A stretch of DNA of 64,000 nt from Maricurvus nonylphenolicus (GTDB lineage Bacteria > Pseudomonadota > Gammaproteobacteria > Pseudomonadales > Cellvibrionaceae), in the NCBI RefSeq assembly GCF_042854845.1, contig NZ_AP031498.1:4154001-4218000 (forward strand). Direction: 5' to 3'. A model generated the notes under the pieces. That model searched no databases and had not been told where the DNA came from. It saw only the letters and a list, made by a program, of their open reading frames with translations. This document shows positions 35,755 to 44,636 of this stretch, one piece after another; the first letter of the stretch is position 1; each line of letters opens with the position of its first letter. Position numbers and translations under genes: made by a program.

Positions 35755-35771
35755 CCAAGTATTTACTTGAT
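35755..35771. promoter_or_regulatory. TetR-type operator, site E (alpha/beta hydrolase)
   Basis: CCAAGTATTTACTTGAT; here the 14-base core CAAGTATTTACTTG is a perfect palindrome, the best-matched of the five sites. It is 72 bases upstream of the hydrolase ATG. Confidence 0.8.
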
Positions 35772-35842
35772 TTAAAATCCGAGTTAGGATGACTCAGAGA
35801 TAACGCGAATAGGCATCCCATCAGGTAGCAGGAGATTCAATA

Positions 35843-36760
35843 ATGCCAAAAACTCAATATGCCTCCCTTCCCCACAGGGATATAAAACTGGCTTATGAAG
35901 AATTTGGGAAGCCGAGTGACCCAGCGCTCTTACTGATTCACGGCCTGAATACACAACGCATAGGCTGGCCTGATGTCTTCTGCCAGTCTATTGCAGATCA
36001 GGGATTTCGGGTGATTCGGTTTGATAACCGGGATATCGGTCAATCCACCAAGTGCACCCATCTGGGCAGAGCCAATATCCCCTGGATGATGCTATTACGA
36101 ACCTTGGGATTGCCCGCCAAATCCCCCTACCAAATCCAGGATATGGTGGAAGATACCAAAGGCTTGCTGGACTACCTGGACATTAAAGCTGCACACATCG
36201 CAGGCGCCTCAATGGGAGGCATGATTGCACAGCTTTTCGCCTCTTTACTGCCAAACAGAACCTTAAGCCTAATTTCAATCATGTCGACATCGGGAAAACG
36301 GGGTCTACCAGGCCCCACCACCGAGGTTAAAAAACACCTGTTCTCAAGCCCAAAGGACAAGTCTGAAGCGGGAATAATTGAACATGAGATGAAATTCTGG
36401 CGCTTGATTTCCAGCCAAACACTGAAACCCTCAGAAGAGGCCCTATCAAGATTTATCACGGAAAGCGTTAATAGGGATTACCCTAATCGAGGAGGCGCCG
36501 AACGTCAGTTTGCTGCCATCTTAAATAACGGCAGCCGAGTAAAGCACCTCAAGCATATTAAAGCACCAACACTGGTGATTCACGGTAATCAGGATCCATT
36601 AATCCCCCCTGAAGGCGGCATCGATACCGCAAAACACATTCCTAAAGCAAAACTAGCGCTGATTGACCACATGGGGCACGATATTCCCACCCCTTTGATA
36701 GAGCAACTAAGCGGGTTAATTTCCAACCACTGCCACGAGAGCCTTAAGCTGGTCAGTTAA
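35843..36760 (+). CDS. Alpha/beta hydrolase
   Basis: A 305-residue alpha/beta hydrolase, probably cytoplasmic. The oxyanion-hole stretch LLIHGLNTQRIGWP, the nucleophile elbow GASMGG with Ser123, the acid in HGNQDPLIP and the His in DHMGHDIP form a full catalytic set. Close relatives include esterases and lactonases of the pip/epoxide-hydrolase type. As last unit of the TetR regulon it could hydrolyse the ester or lactone made by the Baeyer-Villiger-type enzyme. It stands alone with its own operator. Confidence 0.87.
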   Translation: MPKTQYASLPHRDIKLAYEEFGKPSDPALLLIHGLNTQRIGWPDVFCQSIADQGFRVIRFDNRDIGQSTKCTHLGRANIPWMMLLRTLGLPAKSPYQIQDMVEDTKGLLDYLDIKAAHIAGASMGGMIAQLFASLLPNRTLSLISIMSTSGKRGLPGPTTEVKKHLFSSPKDKSEAGIIEHEMKFWRLISSQTLKPSEEALSRFITESVNRDYPNRGGAERQFAAILNNGSRVKHLKHIKAPTLVIHGNQDPLIPPEGGIDTAKHIPKAKLALIDHMGHDIPTPLIEQLSGLISNHCHESLKLVS

Positions 36761-36872
36761 CAAGCCAACAAGCGCTGCTGAAAATTGGCAGCGAAAACAA
36801 CTTAATTGAATTTCAAAAAATGGGGGTTTTACTCTAGAATTTAGCCTGCAAGTTTAAGTTGTTGAGTTGTTC

Positions 36873-37346
36873 ATGACACCGAAAGAGAAAATCGGAGTAG
36901 GAATCTTTGCATTCGTACTCACAAACCTGTCCATTGTATTAACGCTGTATTTTGCAGGTCATTTCGGTTCCAAAAGCAGTAATGAACCACCTCCATTATC
37001 AGAAGATGAATTAGCTGCCATAGACGCCAACCATGCTGCTATTGCAGCCAAGTACGCCCCTGAAGAATATAAACTCCAGCCTTCGCGCCTGACACACGTA
37101 CACAGCCTGTCAGAAGCCATGTATATCTGCGCCGAAAAGCTGCAAAACACCAAGCCGGGGGTCGCTAAAAGCTTTGAATTTGATTACGTCGCCAGCAAAT
37201 ACAATGAAGATACGGATATCTACCACGTATTTGCTGACCTGGAGATCGCCAGCCGCGCAGGTAAAGGCTATGAGCAATCGGATGTTAATTGCGATGTGGA
37301 TGCAGCTGATCGCAAAATTATCAATTTCAAAGTGAGTGCCAAGTAA
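36873..37346 (+). CDS. Hypothetical membrane-anchored protein
   Basis: A 157-residue protein from ATG 36873 (a TTG at 36867 is less likely). One N-terminal transmembrane helix (about 6-27, IGVGIFAFVLTNLSIVLTLY) is followed by an acidic linker and a soluble domain of unknown type with two Cys (in AMYICAEKL and SDVNCDVD) that could pair in the periplasm. I do not recognise the family. It is a single gene lying outside the TetR regulon, with no operator copy before it. Confidence 0.6.
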   Translation: MTPKEKIGVGIFAFVLTNLSIVLTLYFAGHFGSKSSNEPPPLSEDELAAIDANHAAIAAKYAPEEYKLQPSRLTHVHSLSEAMYICAEKLQNTKPGVAKSFEFDYVASKYNEDTDIYHVFADLEIASRAGKGYEQSDVNCDVDAADRKIINFKVSAK

Positions 37347-37378
37347 TCCCTTTAACACTCACGCCAAAACAGATTGCT

Positions 37379-37395
37379 GCTTTCGCGGGAATGGC
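37379..37395. repeat. Remnant of the MITE-like end
   Basis: GCTTTCGCGGGAATGGC is identical over 17 bases to one end of the MITE-like element at 18998-19014. The other end is absent, so this is a solo end or a decayed copy. Confidence 0.45.
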
Positions 37396-37399
37396 TGAG

Positions 37400-37999
37400 C
37401 TAAAGGTCCAGCACCAGGCCCCACTGATTATAGGGCTCCGGTACATCCCAATCGGTATAAACGGCTTCCCAGGCTTCACTGATATCATCGGCTACGGACC
37501 GGAAAGTCGGCCGGCCGGGATCAGTGATGACTACCCGGTCTACTTCAGCTTCAATGGCCCGCTCAATCAGAGCTTTGACAGGATCCACCAGGCTGTCCCA
37601 GAAACAGATATCGGCACCGATGACCATATCAAAACCGGTTAGCTGCTCGGTGGTGATATCTTCAAAACGCATCTGCACCGTATCGACCTCCACACCATTT
37701 ATCTCGGCATGGCAGTCCAGGAACGGGAACACGCTGTCGTCGGCATCCAGACCAATAACATGGGCATCAAAGTGCTTGGCACAGTAGATACCGCCCAGCC
37801 CCCAGCCACAACCTAATTCCAGAATACGCACCCCTTGTTCCGGCGGGTATTCACGCAGGTAATCCATTAATACCAGCGATGATTTCCAGAACTTGTTGCC
37901 GTGCAACTCGGCATCGGCGGAGTTGCGTTTTAAACGGCGAATATCGGGGTGAGAATTTTGCAGTATCTGTAAGCCAAAGGCTTCACGAGCGTGAGACAT
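37400..37999 (-). CDS. Class I SAM-dependent methyltransferase (METTL/Nnt1-like)
   Basis: A 199-residue seven-strand methyltransferase. SAM motif I is ILELGCGWGLGG (about 59-70), motif II-like VIGLDADDSV, and the post-motif DMVIGADICFWDSLV resembles protein lysine methyltransferases of the METTL21/COG3897 group (DxxY/F type), so a protein side chain is a plausible substrate. It is convergent with the hypothetical gene at 36873 and separated by 74 bases from the AidB-like dehydrogenase upstream. Confidence 0.75.
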   Translation of the reverse strand: MSHAREAFGLQILQNSHPDIRRLKRNSADAELHGNKFWKSSLVLMDYLREYPPEQGVRILELGCGWGLGGIYCAKHFDAHVIGLDADDSVFPFLDCHAEINGVEVDTVQMRFEDITTEQLTGFDMVIGADICFWDSLVDPVKALIERAIEAEVDRVVITDPGRPTFRSVADDISEAWEAVYTDWDVPEPYNQWGLVLDL

Positions 38000-38072
38000 A
38001 GTACCAACTACACACTGACCTATTGAAAGCCGCGATGATACTGCAAATTCCCTAACGATTATATGAATCGTG

Positions 38073-39686
38073 CTATAGCAAAGACTCCACCTCTACCCTG
38101 GCTTGATCCTGATAAGCGTGGGTGAAATCAAAGCAGAAGGCTTCCCATTGCTCGCAAACCTGCAGCGTCTTCTCATCGGTTCCCATCAGCGTGCCATGAT
38201 CGAGCAGCGCTTCTAGCCGCGTTGTCATTTCACTGACGGTATCCTGTGGTGCGCCCTGCAGAAGATTGCCCACAAACTCAGCTACCGGATACCAGTCACG
38301 CCCCGCCTGGAAGTCCATATACAAGCGTGTCAGCAGTAGATTTTTGGGCCCTTCCCAGGCGCCTGCCAAGGTAGTGGCATCACGGAACAAACGCGGATGG
38401 GAAGAGAAATCTTCCATCAGGCCATGACCACCAAAGATCGACATTGCCAATTCGCTGATCATGGCCGCATCGGTGGTCGCCACCATCTTGTGCAACATAA
38501 TCAGCATACGCACATGGAATGCGTGTTGACGGGCCTGAGTCTCTGAATCGAAAAGCTTTTCACCGTGGTCAAAGCGCTCCTTTTTCAGAATTTCGCTTTG
38601 CAATTTAAAAGACGCCGCCGTGGTCCGCAACGAATAACGGTCCAGTTTATTGAGCTGCGCGGCAACCAGTCCGTAGTCTTTAATGGTTACCCCAAACACA
38701 GTCCGCTGTCGGGCGTACTGCTTGGCCTCTTCTGTGACCCGTAACATTTGTGCCCCCGGCCCCAGGCCACTGATAAACCGTGAGTGAGACAGCACAATAC
38801 CGACGATATTAGCCAGGCCACGATCCAAAGGACCTATAGGATAGGCGATAGAACCATTGTATTGAATTTCCCCTGTCGGTAGTTCTCGAGTGCCAAGCTT
38901 GGATTTGATCTTGTTGATGGTAAAGCTGTTGCGCTTTTCTTTCGCCTTATCGCCGGGCAACCATGACGGCACCACAAATAATGCAACCTGATCACTGCCC
39001 TGAGGCTTGGCGGTTATCACAGCATAATCGGCATGGGCTGCCGAGCAGAAAAACTTGTTACCGTAGATTCGCCACTGACCATTTTCCTCTACAGCCTCAA
39101 CACAGTTGGCAGCCACATCGGAGCCACCCTGAATTTCTGAGAGGAATTGCGCGGCAATACCGTATTCACCGTCAATCCCTTCAGTCAAATGTTGATGAAT
39201 ACGTTTCAACTCCGGAGTATCGGCAAAACGCTCCAACAGTAAATTTAATCCACCGGTACAGCAGTGAGCACAATTAATACCGGACTCACCCAACGTCGTG
39301 AGTAAGTAGATTTTCATAAAGCGGGCCCAGGGATCTACTTCCTCGGCAAAAACCGCCTCTTCCCATACGGCCTTCTCCAGCGCCAGGGTTTCTGCTGGCC
39401 GCACAATGCGATCAATACGGTTATTGTGGCCATCAAAATGCACCATATAAGGGGCATTGGCGTGATTGCCCGCCGCTTCGGACAGGGCTTCAAACTCGGT
39501 GCTGACACGCTTGGCGAACTGGGTGATATCACGCTGAATATCAGAGCTAAGGTCGCCAGCGTAGCGCAGCATGGCCTGCTTAATAAAAGGCACATCTTCA
39601 TAGATATTGAACGATTCCCGCCAGGCGAGGTATTCCTCAAAGTTGTACGGGTTCTCTCCCAGGGTGTTGCTATCGGCTAAAGACAT
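38073..39686 (-). CDS. Acyl-CoA dehydrogenase, AidB-like long form
   Basis: A 537-residue flavin dehydrogenase longer than beta-oxidation enzymes, with a large N-terminal domain like AidB and the long-chain proteobacterial ACADs. The FAD region FLSEIQGGSDVAANCVEA and GNKFFCSAAHADYAV, and the C-terminal IFGGHGLMEDF and LAGAWEGPKNLL (catalytic-type Glu in the latter) are intact. I use the ATG at 39686, with GGAG just ahead; an ATG at 39698 would add four residues. It diverges from the AraC gene, which may regulate it. Confidence 0.82.
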   Translation of the reverse strand: MSLADSNTLGENPYNFEEYLAWRESFNIYEDVPFIKQAMLRYAGDLSSDIQRDITQFAKRVSTEFEALSEAAGNHANAPYMVHFDGHNNRIDRIVRPAETLALEKAVWEEAVFAEEVDPWARFMKIYLLTTLGESGINCAHCCTGGLNLLLERFADTPELKRIHQHLTEGIDGEYGIAAQFLSEIQGGSDVAANCVEAVEENGQWRIYGNKFFCSAAHADYAVITAKPQGSDQVALFVVPSWLPGDKAKEKRNSFTINKIKSKLGTRELPTGEIQYNGSIAYPIGPLDRGLANIVGIVLSHSRFISGLGPGAQMLRVTEEAKQYARQRTVFGVTIKDYGLVAAQLNKLDRYSLRTTAASFKLQSEILKKERFDHGEKLFDSETQARQHAFHVRMLIMLHKMVATTDAAMISELAMSIFGGHGLMEDFSSHPRLFRDATTLAGAWEGPKNLLLTRLYMDFQAGRDWYPVAEFVGNLLQGAPQDTVSEMTTRLEALLDHGTLMGTDEKTLQVCEQWEAFCFDFTHAYQDQARVEVESLL

Positions 39687-39836
39687 AATAGGCTCCATCT
39701 GCTCTGTATATTCATGCCTTTACTCTAGCCATCGATCCTTTGACGGCCAATGTCAGCGCCCCTCAAGTTGATGTCCAATGACCTCATGGATTATCCTGAG
39801 TATCTCTAAGATTTAGCTGGATTCAGGTTACCGGAT

Positions 39837-40865
39837 ATGACCACTGTCAGTCAGGAAGAACAGCGTACCATCAAGCCCCGCTACGTAGCGGAGATGATGG
39901 AAGGTTTTATTAGCCAGGGCGGAAGCCCTGATCAGCTGCTGGCATCATTAGGGTTCCCTCCCCTTAATCAGCTGTCGAATCAACTCATCAGTGTTTCAGA
40001 GTTCAACCTCATTACACAGGCCATAGAGCAGGCTCTGGAAGATGAAATGCTGGGTTTTTTTAACACCCCCGCACCGTTCGGCAGCCGCAGCTTTATTAAT
40101 CGCACCCTGACACTGCTGCCCAATCTGCAGATAGCAACAGACACGCTTAACGACTTTTACGCACTGCACAATCACGGCCACTATTTATTTGAACCTATTG
40201 ATATTGATGGCCAGCAGGGATTGCAACTGAACCCACAACCCGGGTTGCAGCAGGGCTCCAGCTACTTTTGTCAGCGCATGTTATTAACCAGCTATAAAAA
40301 ACTCTGCTGGCTGGCAAAAACCAAAATCGGACTCGATCGGGTGGAGTTTGCCTTTCCTGTTGATAAAAGCCAGACAGAACTGCAGCTGGTATTTGGCTGC
40401 TCACATATCCATCAAACACAGCACTGCCGTTTAATTTTTAGTGAAACGGTATTTGATAAAGCGGTAGTACAGGAAAGTGACGGTGCAGAACTTTTTGCCG
40501 ACAAGGAAAGTTTTTATACGTTGCTGTGGCCTAACCTGGATACACTGGAGATTAAAATACGTTTAATGATCGGCAAAGATATCTCCCAGGGTTTTCCCAA
40601 ATTCGATACCATTGCCGAGCAATTACAAATCTCGCCACAAACCTTATCGCGACGCCTGCAAGAGGAAGGCACCAGTTATCAAACCATCAAAGATAATATT
40701 CGCCGGGAAACAGCGATCGCCTTACTCACCCACAGTAAACTCTCGGTAAAGGAAATTGCCTTTACACTGGGTTTTCAAGAAAGCAGCGCGTTCAGTAAAA
40801 CCTTTAAGAACTGGTTTGGTATGACCGCCAGCCAATACCGCCAGCAATCCCTGGTGACCGATTAA
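39837..40865 (+). CDS. AraC-family transcriptional regulator
   Basis: A 342-residue regulator of the OruR/Arabinose-binding AraC class: an N-terminal ligand domain (about 20-220) followed by the double HTH (about 240-338; FDTIAEQLQISPQTLSRRLQ, and KEIAFTLGFQESSAFSKTFK). It is transcribed away from the AidB-like dehydrogenase (150-base gap) and its stop overlaps the convergent BKACE gene by 4 bases. Such regulators usually control a neighbouring lipid or hydrocarbon gene, most likely one of these two. Confidence 0.9.
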   Translation: MTTVSQEEQRTIKPRYVAEMMEGFISQGGSPDQLLASLGFPPLNQLSNQLISVSEFNLITQAIEQALEDEMLGFFNTPAPFGSRSFINRTLTLLPNLQIATDTLNDFYALHNHGHYLFEPIDIDGQQGLQLNPQPGLQQGSSYFCQRMLLTSYKKLCWLAKTKIGLDRVEFAFPVDKSQTELQLVFGCSHIHQTQHCRLIFSETVFDKAVVQESDGAELFADKESFYTLLWPNLDTLEIKIRLMIGKDISQGFPKFDTIAEQLQISPQTLSRRLQEEGTSYQTIKDNIRRETAIALLTHSKLSVKEIAFTLGFQESSAFSKTFKNWFGMTASQYRQQSLVTD

Positions 40866-41776
40866 GCACCAAATGGCACCGGGTAAGTCGGCAGCTGCAT
40901 TATTTCCGCTGCTTGCGCAGGTGTAGCAACAGGTCGGTTATAGCGTTTGGCTAAAGCAACAACCTCTTCTACTAATTCTACATTGGTGGGTGTACGATTC
41001 CCCTGGTATGGCTCCAAACCAACCTGCACGTGTCCTCCTCGCTTGATAGCCTCTTCAGCAATACCACAAGCTACACAATCATCGCCAAAACTGGATACCA
41101 ACCAGGGTAGATCACAGTCCCCCAGCATGCCCAAGTAAGCGTCCAGGCTAGCTGCCGTTGGCGGCAAACCAAAAGGCAAATCATCCGAACCAAAATAGAA
41201 TTTCAACATGGCGCCCGCTGGTAACTTACCCGCTCGGTAATAGGCTAAAACAAACTTCAGAAAACCCGGTTCGAAAATAGAGATACTGAGCCCAATATTT
41301 AAGCGCCTGCAAGCCTCCACGTAATAGCGAGAGTCATGCATATCATTACGGTAGAGATACGTAGATTCTGCGAAAATACCGTCCTCATCCAATATCGACA
41401 AATTAAACGTTCCGGGATCGCAAAGCCCTTGCGCCAATAAGCCTTCTTTAGCCATAACTTCGACATGCCGATAGCGTACGTCAACAGATACACCTTCCTG
41501 CCCCACCGGCATAGTCGGGATAAGAATGGCATCGGGACGTAGGGAGAGTAACTTACGCCAGGGTCTGGCATAGCGCTCAATATCCAGTTCCCCACTACCA
41601 CCTATAATTGGCTCATCAGTATGGTTGTGGATCAGCGCCGCACCAGCGTCCATACAGGCAATGGCATCAGCAACGATTTCATCATCACTGTAGGGAACAT
41701 GAGGATTAACCTGTTTATTAGTTGCGCCATTGAGTGAGGCTTCAATAATCAGCGGAGTCATCGTGTTAGTAGACAT
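40862..41776 (-). CDS. Beta-keto acid cleavage enzyme (BKACE, DUF849)
   Basis: A 304-residue TIM-barrel enzyme of the BKACE family, which condenses a beta-keto acid with acetyl-CoA to give acetoacetate and a CoA ester. The zinc-binding HNHTDEP at about residue 50, the conserved glycine-rich GAALIHNH region and the GLEPYQGNRTPTN C-terminal block (zinc Glu and Asn) are visible. The specific beta-keto acid is not predictable. It is convergent with and overlaps the AraC regulator, an arrangement allowing antisense interference. Confidence 0.88.
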   Translation of the reverse strand: MSTNTMTPLIIEASLNGATNKQVNPHVPYSDDEIVADAIACMDAGAALIHNHTDEPIIGGSGELDIERYARPWRKLLSLRPDAILIPTMPVGQEGVSVDVRYRHVEVMAKEGLLAQGLCDPGTFNLSILDEDGIFAESTYLYRNDMHDSRYYVEACRRLNIGLSISIFEPGFLKFVLAYYRAGKLPAGAMLKFYFGSDDLPFGLPPTAASLDAYLGMLGDCDLPWLVSSFGDDCVACGIAEEAIKRGGHVQVGLEPYQGNRTPTNVELVEEVVALAKRYNRPVATPAQAAEIMQLPTYPVPFGA

Positions 41777-41902
41777 ATACGGTCCTGAAAAGTACTGCCT
41801 GTGGCAGTATTAACCTTAAGTAAAGGCCATTATCGCTGGTCGTAGATTGATGAACTGTTAATTCAATGACATTTACAAGCCCACTCATTGATAACAATGA
41901 GT

Positions 41903-42391
41903 TTAACCGGCCAACATATGACCTAAATATATGACCGAATCGCGAAGATCGAAAATAAAAGAGAAAAGAATACAGGCTGTTGCTAAGCCCGACCAACAGG
42001 CGTAAGCCGAGAAACCCTGCATAAAGGGGCGATTTTTTAGCATAAAGAAAAGTGCTGGCGACCAAAACACGATATGGATCAATGCCACTAACCCTGATAA
42101 AGGCAGCAATCCCAGCGCCGGGATGCCAAACTTGCTAAACAACAAGCCAGCCACAAAACCACCCACTAACCAGCGCGCTTCACTGTGTCGCCAGACAAAT
42201 AACAAGCCCAACGCAAATACCGACACCATGCCCAGCAGCCAGTACTTTATCCACTGGGGCATATTGGCTTGTGCCTCAGCGTCCCAAACTTGTAGAGCCT
42301 GGTGGCCGGAACTGTAATCGGCAGCCCAGATTGACTGAGAAAAAAACCCAACCAGAATCAAGGTTATTATATTGATCGCACGATACCCCAT
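41903..42391 (-). CDS. Hypothetical membrane protein
   Basis: A 162-residue protein with an N-terminal signal-type helix (about 5-24, ending WAADY) and four more hydrophobic segments (about 49-66, 73-88, 92-115 and 125-145). No family recognised. It is a single gene; a 126-base gap separates it from BKACE and 127 bases from the divergent BLUF gene. Overlapping short frames in other phases are not coding. Confidence 0.6.
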   Translation of the reverse strand: MGYRAINIITLILVGFFSQSIWAADYSSGHQALQVWDAEAQANMPQWIKYWLLGMVSVFALGLLFVWRHSEARWLVGGFVAGLLFSKFGIPALGLLPLSGLVALIHIVFWSPALFFMLKNRPFMQGFSAYACWSGLATACILFSFIFDLRDSVIYLGHMLAG

Positions 42392-42518
42392 GATATTCCT
42401 CCCAATGGATGCAGGCCTCAGACAGTAATTATGGCACCGAGTTCAACGTATTTAACAGATTTGATTTCTCTCACTGTCCTTCTATAGTTTTATCTACAAA
42501 CTTTACAAGGAGTTGGCA

Positions 42519-42938
42519 ATGTTTCTTACCCGTCTTGTATACACCAGTTCAGTAACCGACAATTTTTCACCGAATGATATCGAGAATATTCTTGAAATAG
42601 CACGGAAGAACAATCAAGCCAACAATGTCACTGGTATGCTTTGCTTTAATCGCAAATTTTTCCTGCAATGTCTGGAAGGCTCACGCTCAAAAGTCAATGA
42701 AACTTACCACAGCATCCTTAATGACAATCGTCATCAACGCATAATCATGCTCGATTATAAAGAAATTAGCGCCAGAAATTTTTCTGAATGGTCTATGGGT
42801 TATATGCCAGAATCGAGTCTGACTTCACCAGTAAACATAAAGTTTTCTGGTACACCTGAATTTAATCCCTATGAAATGTCAGGGGAAAGCGCTCACTTAA
42901 TGATGTTAGCCTTAAAAGAAACTATCCCCTCCATCTAA
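42519..42938 (+). CDS. BLUF-domain blue-light sensor
   Basis: A 139-residue stand-alone BLUF protein that binds FAD and senses blue light. With ATG 42519 (AAGGAG just upstream) the key residues fall exactly at the PixD-type positions: Tyr8, Asn32 and Gln50 around the flavin, and Trp91 and Met93 in SEWSMGY. There is no attached output domain, so it must act by binding a partner, as PixD and YcgF-type proteins do. It converges on the transglutaminase-like gene; no obvious partner is adjacent. Confidence 0.9.
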   Translation: MFLTRLVYTSSVTDNFSPNDIENILEIARKNNQANNVTGMLCFNRKFFLQCLEGSRSKVNETYHSILNDNRHQRIIMLDYKEISARNFSEWSMGYMPESSLTSPVNIKFSGTPEFNPYEMSGESAHLMMLALKETIPSI

Positions 42939-42948
42939 CGGAGGGGAT
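42924..42948. terminator. Bidirectional hairpin between convergent genes
   Basis: ATCCCCTCC / GGAGGGGAT, a perfect 9-bp stem with a 7-base loop that spans the BLUF stop codon and touches the stop of the convergent transglutaminase-like gene. No long T-run. Confidence 0.5.
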
Positions 42949-43625
42949 CAGGATCCCACTTCTTTGGCCACATCCTTATCAAAACTGTGCTCTTTGAAAG
43001 ACTCTGCCATTTCTGGCCCGTAGAGGCGATCAAAATCACTGAGCATTTCCGCCAACGGCAAGTCTGCATACTCCCCGCGCTCCTGCAGGTATTCCATATG
43101 CTTGTTACCGGCCTTATCAAATTCGTGATAGATGGAATCTTCACGGCCAGTAAACTCCAGTGGTTTTAAGCCAAACTTATCGCACAACTCGATATTAAAT
43201 GCCGGTGTGGCTTTTACCCACTGGCCTTCCAGAAAGATTGAGGTATAGCCATGCCAATGGAAAACATCGGTTTTCATTTGTTGGCGCATACGCTCAGTCG
43301 AGAGATGATTTTTCACATCGGCAAAACCCAATTTCGCCGGAATGCCTGCCGCACGGCAGCAGGCGGCTAACAAAATCGCTTTAGGTACACACCAACCAAG
43401 CCCCGCTTCTAGAGTCGTACTGGCTTTAAAGGATTCCTCTTCGAGCCTGAAGCTGTAGGGGTCATAACGAAAGTCATCGCGTACGGCGTAATACAAGGCC
43501 ACCGCTTTTTCCAAGTCTGACTGACCGGTTTCGATATGCTTATCCACATATGCCTGTACGGCAGCATGATCACAATCAATGGTCGTTGTGGGTTGTAAAT
43601 AGACTTCCATAGTATCTGACATCAT
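42948..43625 (-). CDS. Transglutaminase-like cysteine protein
   Basis: A 225-residue protein of the transglutaminase-like superfamily. The catalytic Cys lies in LGWCVPKA (about residue 79), His in FHWHGYTSIF and Asp/Asn-type third residue region in KATPAFNI. The family includes peptidases and amide-forming enzymes such as AdmF of andrimid synthesis. ATG 43625 follows AGGGGG; a further ATG is at 43622. A clear homologue begins at 63614 in the biosynthetic cluster, sharing VRDD, the GxGxCVxKA and HGYT blocks. Its role here is not clear. Confidence 0.78.
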   Translation of the reverse strand: MMSDTMEVYLQPTTTIDCDHAAVQAYVDKHIETGQSDLEKAVALYYAVRDDFRYDPYSFRLEEESFKASTTLEAGLGWCVPKAILLAACCRAAGIPAKLGFADVKNHLSTERMRQQMKTDVFHWHGYTSIFLEGQWVKATPAFNIELCDKFGLKPLEFTGREDSIYHEFDKAGNKHMEYLQERGEYADLPLAEMLSDFDRLYGPEMAESFKEHSFDKDVAKEVGS

Positions 43626-43768
43626 CAATCCCCCTTACAGATACATAACTAACGTAATGCTACCAGCAATCTAAAACACACAGTCTCAGTGCGCAAGCCA
43701 CAAACAGTCTAATACACTCAAGGCTGCCATATAGACAATCAAAATGACAGGAAAGCCCCACGGGGCAT

Positions 43769-44455
43769 TTATCTCACTTTTGCATCGGCCCTTGCCAAAG
43801 CCATACGGGTAAACACCGGCCCAATAAGATAAGCTGCAGGCAAACCGATAGATGCCCCCAATACAACGACACCGCCAACATCTTTTACGACTAACCCCAG
43901 TGACCCTAACGCTATGCCATCGCCATTCAGTGACGTCACCATAGCTAAGCCAACCGCAAATAATATCAACGCCCAGTGATCATCAAGGGCCACAATTGAC
44001 AGCAGTAAATCCTTAAAGGCTGTCTGCCCACCAAACTCCATAGTGACATCCAATACTGCCGCAGGCGCTGTTGCCGAAGCGATACAACCCAAGAGGATTG
44101 CAATTTCAATGCTAGCCCCCGCCAGGACCAATAAAGTACTGACAGCTACGGCAGTCACCAGAGCAGTAGAAAAGGAAATAGCAAATACCTTATCAACCGA
44201 TTGCTTTAAGGTATCCAGTGTTAGTCGGCCTCCCAATAAAAAGCCAACCATCAATAACGCCATATCGGCAATGATTTCGAAATAGCCCAGGAATACATGC
44301 GGCACCATGTCCAACATTTCCGGGCCAATCAATGCACCAAATAGTAATAGCAAGGTGACCCGCGGCAGGAAAGAGCGTCGCCCCAGGGTCGAGGTAACCA
44401 ATCCCAACAGCAGTATGCAACCCATGGTTAATAGAAATTCAGCGGCCGAATGCAT
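43769..44455 (-). CDS. Half-length cation:proton antiporter (CPA2-like)
   Basis: A 228-residue membrane protein matching the N-terminal half of KefB/NhaA-superfamily CPA2 antiporters: LLFGALIGPEML, LLMVGFLLGGRLTLD, then IASATAPAAVLDV and SIVALDDHWALILF, the paired helices that carry the ion-binding Asp-Asp. Full members have about 380-420 residues and 12-13 helices; here the frame stops cleanly after about seven helices, 5 bases from a small hairpin GCCCC-GT-GGGGC. No second half follows downstream. It may be a truncated gene or a true short form. Confidence 0.7.
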   Translation of the reverse strand: MHSAAEFLLTMGCILLLGLVTSTLGRRSFLPRVTLLLLFGALIGPEMLDMVPHVFLGYFEIIADMALLMVGFLLGGRLTLDTLKQSVDKVFAISFSTALVTAVAVSTLLVLAGASIEIAILLGCIASATAPAAVLDVTMEFGGQTAFKDLLLSIVALDDHWALILFAVGLAMVTSLNGDGIALGSLGLVVKDVGGVVVLGASIGLPAAYLIGPVFTRMALARADAKVR

Positions 44456-44636
44456 GCTCTACCCAACGTTGACAATTATTTTCTATACTCAACAGGTTAC
44501 CATTTTAACTTTTTACTGTGACCGGCTTTTGACGTCCAGGGTATGCTTGACTAGCTCACGGTTGAGATAAATCAAAACATCGGTCTAACCGACGGGTAAC
44601 AATGAAAGACACGTAGACGACCAGCTCGAGAACGAT

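Noticed and set aside
41766..42065. 99-codon minus-strand frame downstream of the membrane protein gene
   Set aside because: It overlaps the 3' part of the 41903-42391 gene in another frame and has no ribosome site or domain.
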